Assembly (NCBI RefSeq): GCF_030269125.1 | Contig: NZ_BSSM01000002.1 | Coordinates: 124,001-188,000, forward strand | Direction: 5' to 3' | From: Streptomyces hygroscopicus subsp. hygroscopicus | Lineage (GTDB): Bacteria; Actinomycetota; Actinomycetes; Streptomycetales; Streptomycetaceae | Length of the DNA: 64,000 nt | In this document: positions 60,017-64,000 of the stretch, piece by piece | Layout of the letters: each line of letters starts with the position of its first letter | Numbering within the stretch: position 1 is the stretch's first letter | The notes under the pieces: model-generated | Databases searched by the model: none | Told to the model about the DNA's origin: nothing | The model's input: only the letters and a program-made list of their open reading frames with translations | Position numbers and translations under genes: made by a program

Positions 60017-61504
60017 ATGGCCGATCCCAAGGGGTTCATGACCACGCCGCGTCAGGAGTGGGCGCGGCGACCCGTCGAGGAGCGGGTGCGGGACTGGGAC
60101 GAGGTGTACGAGCCGGGCGCGCTGCTGCCGATCATCAGCAAGCAGGCGGACCGGTGCATGGACTGCGGGGTCCCCTTCTGCCATGACGCCTGCCCGCTGG
60201 GCAACCTCATCCCCGAGTGGAACGATCTGGTGGCCCGGAAGGACTGGCGGTCGGCGAGCGACCGGTTGCACGCGACGAACAACTTCCCGGAGTTCACGGG
60301 CCGGTTGTGTCCGGCGCCGTGCGAGGCGGGGTGTGTGCTGGCGATCAACCAGCCGGCCGTCACCATCAAGAACGTCGAGTGCGCGATAGCCGACCGGGCG
60401 TGGGAAGAGGGGTTCGTGCCGCCGCGGGTGCCGGAGCGGCTGTCCGGGAAGACGGTCGCCGTCATCGGCTCCGGGCCCACCGGACTCGCGGCGGCACAGC
60501 AGCTGACCCGGGCCGGGCACACGGTCGCGGTGTACGAGAAGGACGACCGGATCGGGGGACTGATGCGGTACGGCATCCCCTCGTTCAAGATGGAGAAGCG
60601 GCATCTGGAGCGGCGGCTGGGGCAGATGCGGGCCGAGGGGACGAGGTTCCGTACGTCGACGGCGGTCGGGCGGGACGTCGACGCGGCGGAGTTGCGGACG
60701 CGGTACGACGCGGTCGTGCTCGCCACGGGTGCCACGGCGTGGCGCGAGCTCCAGGTGCCGGGACGGGAACTGGAGGGCATACACCAGGCGATGCGGTACC
60801 TGCCGCTGGCCAACCGGGTCGGCGAGGGGGATCTGGAGGTCTCGCCGTTGTCGGCGGCGGGGCGGCACGTGGTGATCGTCGGCGGCGGGGACACCGGGGC
60901 GGACTGTCTGGGGACGGCGGTGCGGGAGGGCGCGGCGTCCGTGACCCAACTGGACATCTACGCGCAGCCGGGAGCGGAGCGGGACGAGTACGCGGAGCCG
61001 TGGCCGACGTACCCGAAGATCTACCGGTTGTCGCCCGCGCACGAGGAGGCGGGACAACTGGGCACGGCACCGGCGGCGGACGCGGACGCGCGGCTGTTCG
61101 CGGCGTCGACGCTGCGTTTCACCGGGGACGACGGCGGGCATGTACGGGCGCTGGAGCTGGTGGAGGTGGACGAACGGCGGCGGCCGGTGCCGGGCACCGG
61201 GCGGACGATCCCCGCCGATCTGGTGCTGCTGGCGCTCGGGTTCTCCGGTCCGGACCGGGGGGACGGGCTGATCGACCAGCTGGGGCTGGTGCTCGACGCG
61301 CGCGGCACGATCGCGCGGGACGACGGTTTCGCGACCAACGTGCCCGGGGTGTTCGCCGCCGGGGACGCGGCGCGCGGGCAGTCCTTGATCGTCTGGGCGA
61401 TCGCGGAGGGACGGGCCGTGGCGGCGGCCGTCGACCGGTACCTGACGGGCGGCTCGCAGCTGCCCGCGCCGGTATCGCCCGGGGACAAGCCGATGCGGGT
61501 GTGA
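60017..61504 (+). CDS. gltD: Glutamate synthase small subunit (GltD)
   Basis: A 495-residue flavoprotein that passes electrons from NADPH to the large glutamate synthase subunit. Landmarks: iron-sulfur cysteines in CMDCGVPFCHDACPLGN and CPAPCEAGCVL, FAD-binding IGSGPTGLAAAQQL near residue 150, NADPH-binding VIVGGGDTGADCLG near 295, and GVFAAGDAARGQSL at the end. ATG 60017 is used: GAGGAAG is six bases upstream, while ATG 60011 directly touches it. No gltB lies next to it, so it either partners with a distant large subunit or serves another oxidoreductase. Confidence 0.93.
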   Translation: MADPKGFMTTPRQEWARRPVEERVRDWDEVYEPGALLPIISKQADRCMDCGVPFCHDACPLGNLIPEWNDLVARKDWRSASDRLHATNNFPEFTGRLCPAPCEAGCVLAINQPAVTIKNVECAIADRAWEEGFVPPRVPERLSGKTVAVIGSGPTGLAAAQQLTRAGHTVAVYEKDDRIGGLMRYGIPSFKMEKRHLERRLGQMRAEGTRFRTSTAVGRDVDAAELRTRYDAVVLATGATAWRELQVPGRELEGIHQAMRYLPLANRVGEGDLEVSPLSAAGRHVVIVGGGDTGADCLGTAVREGAASVTQLDIYAQPGAERDEYAEPWPTYPKIYRLSPAHEEAGQLGTAPAADADARLFAASTLRFTGDDGGHVRALELVEVDERRRPVPGTGRTIPADLVLLALGFSGPDRGDGLIDQLGLVLDARGTIARDDGFATNVPGVFAAGDAARGQSLIVWAIAEGRAVAAAVDRYLTGGSQLPAPVSPGDKPMRV

Positions 61505-61506
61505 GG

Positions 61507-61538
61507 GGGGCGGCGCCCACCGCGGTGGACGCCGCCCC
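61507..61538. terminator. Terminator between gltD and the methyltransferase gene
   Basis: GGGGCGGCG (61507-61515) pairs with CGCCGCCCC (61530-61538), with inner CCACCG/CGGTGG. It sits between converging genes and can serve both. Confidence 0.75.
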
Positions 61539-61555
61539 TGGACCGCCCCGGACGG

Positions 61556-62365
61556 TTACGGCTTGCGAGCCACCGCGCCGTACCCCGGGATCACGCCGTC
61601 GTCCTGGCCCGGGACCGGTTCGCCCAGTTCGGGGTGCCACTTGTGGACGATCTCCACGCCGGGCTCGACCAGTTCGAGGCCGTCGAAGAAGCGGGTGAAC
61701 TCCGTGCGGGAGCGCAGGGAGATGGTGATGCCGGCGCCCTTGAGCTTGTCGGTGGCGGTGGCGGACTCCTCGGGGGTGAAGTCGGACGTGGCGTGGGTCA
61801 TCATCAGGTAGCTGCCGGAGGGCAGTTCCGACAGCAGCCGCCCGACGAGCTCGTGGGCGCCGTCCGCGTCCGTGATGAAGTGCAGCAGGGCGATCATGGA
61901 GAGGGCGACCGGCTGCTTGAGGTCGAGGACCTCCCGGGCGCCGGCGATGATCGCGTCCGGGTCGCGCACATCGGCCTGGAGGTACTCGGTGGCGCCCTGG
62001 GGCGTGCTGCGCAGCAGGGCCGCCGCGTGGGCCAGCACGATCGGGTCGTTGTCGCAGTAGACGACCCGCGCGTCGGGCGCGATCTCCTGGGCGACCTGGT
62101 GCAGGTTCGGCTCGGTCGGTATGCCGGTGCCGATGTCCAGGAACTGCCGTACGCCCTGCTGGGCCAGCCACCTGGTGGCGCGGTGCATGAAGGCGCGGTT
62201 GACCCGGGCCATGACCGGCACCCGGGGTTCGAGGGCCAGCATCTGGCGGCCCATCTCCTCGTCGACGGGGTAGTTGTCCTTGCCCCCGAGGTACCAGTCG
62301 TACATCCGAGCGGGATGCGGTTTGCTGGTGTCGATCTCTACGGCCGTCGGGTCCTGCCCGCTCAT
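61556..62365 (-). CDS. SAM-dependent methyltransferase (DUF574/PF04672 family)
   Basis: A 269-residue protein of the actinobacterial methyltransferase family. Start signature DTSKPHPARMYDWYLGGKDNYPVDEE (landmark residues 12-37), SAM motif FLDIGTGIPTEPNLHQVA, VVYCDNDPIVLAHA, and LLHFITDADGAHELVGRLLSELPSGSYLMMTH. Many paralogues occur in each Streptomyces genome; substrates are unknown. ATG 62365. It is downstream of the XRE-DUF397 pair on the same strand by 89 bases. Confidence 0.92.
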   Translation of the reverse strand: MSGQDPTAVEIDTSKPHPARMYDWYLGGKDNYPVDEEMGRQMLALEPRVPVMARVNRAFMHRATRWLAQQGVRQFLDIGTGIPTEPNLHQVAQEIAPDARVVYCDNDPIVLAHAAALLRSTPQGATEYLQADVRDPDAIIAGAREVLDLKQPVALSMIALLHFITDADGAHELVGRLLSELPSGSYLMMTHATSDFTPEESATATDKLKGAGITISLRSRTEFTRFFDGLELVEPGVEIVHKWHPELGEPVPGQDDGVIPGYGAVARKP

Positions 62366-62454
62366 GCGGCACTCCGTAAACGTCTGCGGTGATGGATTGT
62401 CAAGTCTGGTTTCAAGCTGAGAAGTCGAGCAAGTAACAACACAGGCGACACGTG

Positions 62455-62709
62455 TCAGGAAAGCAGGAAGTCGGCCTCCCCCGCCTTGGCGCCTTCTATG
62501 AAGGCGGTCATCTCGTCCGTGGTGTAGATCAGGGCGGGCCCGTCGGGATCGGTGGACTGACGTACGGCGATGCGGCCGTCGGCCAGTTTCATGGCCTCCA
62601 GGCAGTTGCCGCCGTTGCCGCCGCTCCAGGGCTTGTGCCAGCCCTCGCTGCCCAGCTCCCTCGCGGGCATGCCGTTGTAGACGCGGGCACGCGACTTGAT
62701 GTGTTTCAT
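62455..62709 (-). CDS. DUF397 domain-containing protein
   Basis: An 84-residue small protein with the DUF397 core: SGGNGGNCLEAMKLADGRIAVRQSTDPDGPALIYT (landmark residues 29-63) and FIEGAKAGEADFLL. Such proteins are nearly always encoded next to an XRE regulator, as here, and are thought to act as its partner or antitoxin-like component (as in the BldB-related/WhiJ system). The ATG directly follows the stop of the XRE gene without a gap. Confidence 0.93.
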   Translation of the reverse strand: MKHIKSRARVYNGMPARELGSEGWHKPWSGGNGGNCLEAMKLADGRIAVRQSTDPDGPALIYTTDEMTAFIEGAKAGEADFLLS

Positions 62710-63570
62710 TCACAGCTCCTTGCAAAGATCCCGGAGGATCTCTTTGGTGCGTTGCGCCGTGGCGGCCTGCGCCGCCATGCGGTCCATGACCTCGAGGTGG
62801 GTCGCCACCTCGGCGCGCGCGTCGAGATAGACGGCGCCGGTCAGGTACTCGCTGTAGACCATGTCCGGCAGTTCTGACATGGCGAATCGGAACAGCACGA
62901 AGGGCCCGTACGTCCCCGGGTGCGGGCCGTTCTCGAACGGAGCGATCTGGAGCGTCACGTTCGGCAGGCTCGCGGCCTCGATGAGCCGCTGGAGCTGGGC
63001 GCGCATCACCTCGGGGCCGCCGACGGGGCGGCGCAGGGCGGTCTCGTCCATCACGACCCAGAACCGGGGCGCGTCAGGGCGGGTGAGCAGCTGCTGGCGC
63101 TGCATGCGCAGCGCGACATGGCGCTCGATGTCGTCCGGGCTGGTCTGGCCGATCGCCCCGGACCGGAGCACCCCGCGCGCGTAGTCCTCGGTCTGGAGCA
63201 GTCCGGGGACGAAGTGCGGCTCGTAGGAGCGGATGAGGCTCGCGGCGCCCTCCAGGCTGACGTACATGGAGAACCAGCCCGGCAGGATGTCGTGGAAACG
63301 CTGCCACCAGCCGGGGCGGTTGGCCTCCTCGGCCAGCTGGACGAAGGCCTCGGCCTCGTCCTCCGGGACGCCGTACGCCTTCAGCAGCAGCTGGAGGTAG
63401 GGGATCTTGAACCCGACCTCGGCCATCTCCATACGGCGGACGGTCGCGGGGGCGACGCGCAGTATCCGGGCGGCGTCCTCGCGCTTCAGTCCGGCGCGCT
63501 CCCGCAGGTCCAGCAGGCGTCGTCCGAGGACCACCTGACCCACCGTCGGCGCGGACCGCGGCTCGCTCAC
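62710..63570 (-). CDS. XRE-family (DUF5753) transcriptional regulator
   Basis: A 286-residue regulator of the WhiJ-like type. The N-terminal helix-turn-helix is VGQVVLGRRLLDLRERAGLKREDAARILRVAPATVRRMEMAEVG (landmark residues 10-53). The rest is the DUF5753 domain (YEPHFVPGLLQTEDYARGVL; PNVTLQIAPFENGPHPG; DMVYSEYLTGAVYLD). GTG 63570 is chosen: GGAGG is about seven bases upstream, and the longer open frame to 63996 has no homology. With DUF397 it forms the pair typical of developmental control in Streptomyces. Divergent from an ATP-binding protein gene. Confidence 0.93.
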   Translation of the reverse strand: MSEPRSAPTVGQVVLGRRLLDLRERAGLKREDAARILRVAPATVRRMEMAEVGFKIPYLQLLLKAYGVPEDEAEAFVQLAEEANRPGWWQRFHDILPGWFSMYVSLEGAASLIRSYEPHFVPGLLQTEDYARGVLRSGAIGQTSPDDIERHVALRMQRQQLLTRPDAPRFWVVMDETALRRPVGGPEVMRAQLQRLIEAASLPNVTLQIAPFENGPHPGTYGPFVLFRFAMSELPDMVYSEYLTGAVYLDARAEVATHLEVMDRMAAQAATAQRTKEILRDLCKEL

Positions 63571-63735
63571 GCTCCCACCTCCACCGAAAGCCTTCACCGA
63601 AAGGAACCCTGACAGCCCTGCGGCGCCGTTCGAAGGCTCATCGGAAGACCGGGTCGGACCTCCGATGGACCCAATTGGCGCCGCTCGACGTGCTGTTGCG
63701 AGCAGTGTGCCACGGCGTCTGACCGAGTCACACCG

Positions 63736-63756
63736 CACTCTGCAATTTTCAGAGTG
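63736..63756. promoter_or_regulatory. Dyad CACTCTG-N7-CAGAGTG, possible operator
   Basis: Perfect 7-base arms (63736-63742 and 63750-63756) enclosing an AT-rich core CAATTTT, ending five bases before the -35 of the rightward promoter. It lies in the divergent region between the XRE gene and the ATP-binding gene. Confidence 0.55.
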
Positions 63757-63760
63757 ACCC

Positions 63761-63790
63761 TTGCCAAGTGTCCACGGCGGGGCGATAGTG
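63761..63790 (+). promoter_or_regulatory. Promoter of the ATP-binding regulator gene
   Basis: TTGCCA (63761-63766), 18 bases, GATAGT (63785-63790). The -10 ends seven bases before GTG 63798, indicating a leaderless transcript. Confidence 0.6.
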
Positions 63791-63797
63791 GCAGGCG

Positions 63798-64000
63798 TGA
63801 TTCCGTCCGCGCCCTTAGGAACAGACGCCGCCGCAGACCGCCCCGGTCGCGGCGCCACCGCGACGGTGCCCCCCATGGGCGGTGCCGCCGTCGAGCGCCG
63901 GTTCCGCTTCGAGCTGGCCGCACATCCGGGTTCCGTCTCCCGGGCGCGGCGCCTGGCACATGCCCGGCTGACCGGCTGGTCGGTGTGCGCGGACACCTGT
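63798..64000 (+). CDS. ATP-binding regulatory protein (HATPase, anti-sigma-like), partial
   Basis: The gene runs off the window end after 67 codons. The visible part, VERRFRFELAAHPGSVSRARRLAHARL then TGWSVCADTC, matches the start of the single-domain histidine-kinase-like ATPases (HATPase_c_2) of Streptomyces, related to RsbW/SpoIIAB. The ATP-binding N-box lies beyond the window. Such genes are frequently found beside XRE-DUF397 pairs. Start GTG 63798 is inferred from the promoter position. Confidence 0.78.

Overview
The window is chromosomal DNA of a Streptomyces or very close relative. The evidence is very high GC with strong third-position GC bias, frequent GTG starts, ATGA/GTGA stop-start overlaps, and lineage markers (WhiA, an RbpA-family protein, OpcA, XRE-DUF397 pairs, TerD proteins, a mycothiol-dependent DinB-like enzyme). 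From memory, the gene order resembles the S. coelicolor region around zwf/pgi/gap/whiA/uvrA/uvrB. Most of the window is conserved core; no CRISPR array, prophage, IS element or biosynthetic gene cluster is visible.

Layout. 1-5420: end of an AAC(3)-type acetyltransferase, a two-gene ABC exporter, heme A synthase ctaA, a nucleotidyltransferase, a small unknown protein and heme O synthase ctaB. 5856-12553: rightward pentose-phosphate operon tkt-tal-zwf-opcA-pgl. 12621-20646, all leftward: a membrane protein, pgi, an MFS exporter, an RbpA-family protein, then gap-pgk-tpiA-secG (gap is transcribed first). 21164-26545, leftward: uvrC-rapZ-yvcK-whiA with overlapping genes. 26670-37823: a frameshifted XRE-type pseudogene, a Rieske lipoprotein, a LacI regulator coupled to a sugar kinase, uvrA, a DinB-like enzyme, a metallo-beta-lactamase-fold hydrolase and a secreted fibronectin-III protein. 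38470-45291: amino-acid ABC transporter, aroQ, MHS-family transporter, Ca2+/H+ antiporter, TerC. 45513-55059: two TerD proteins, uvrB, an MHYT membrane sensor, a glycerophosphodiesterase, an O6-alkylguanine-DNA alkyltransferase and psuG with a PfkB kinase. 55174-64000: methyltransferases, CorA, a uridine-kinase-like protein, a stand-alone gltD, and an XRE-DUF397 pair facing an ATP-binding regulatory protein cut by the window end.

How the genes work together. The left third is central carbon metabolism: oxidative and non-oxidative pentose phosphate steps read right, and pgi and lower glycolysis read left. The middle links nucleotide excision repair to morphogenesis, since uvrC shares an operon with whiA. 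All three uvr genes, the alkyltransferase gene and one MFS exporter carry the same promoter architecture, TTGTC(A/G)GTGG followed at fixed distance by TANNNT (degenerate at uvrC). This matches the actinobacterial LexA-independent DNA-damage (RecA-NDp/PafBC) promoter and suggests a five-promoter damage regulon here.

The most unusual local structures are a very long hairpin whose 3' arm contains the ribosome-binding site of the fibronectin-III protein, a 30-bp perfect palindrome before the LacI gene, a 5-bp tandem duplication that breaks the XRE gene, an eight-copy 15-bp tandem repeat before the uridine-kinase-like gene, and the structured non-coding region between gap and whiA. I do not see a clear, wholly new multi-gene system.
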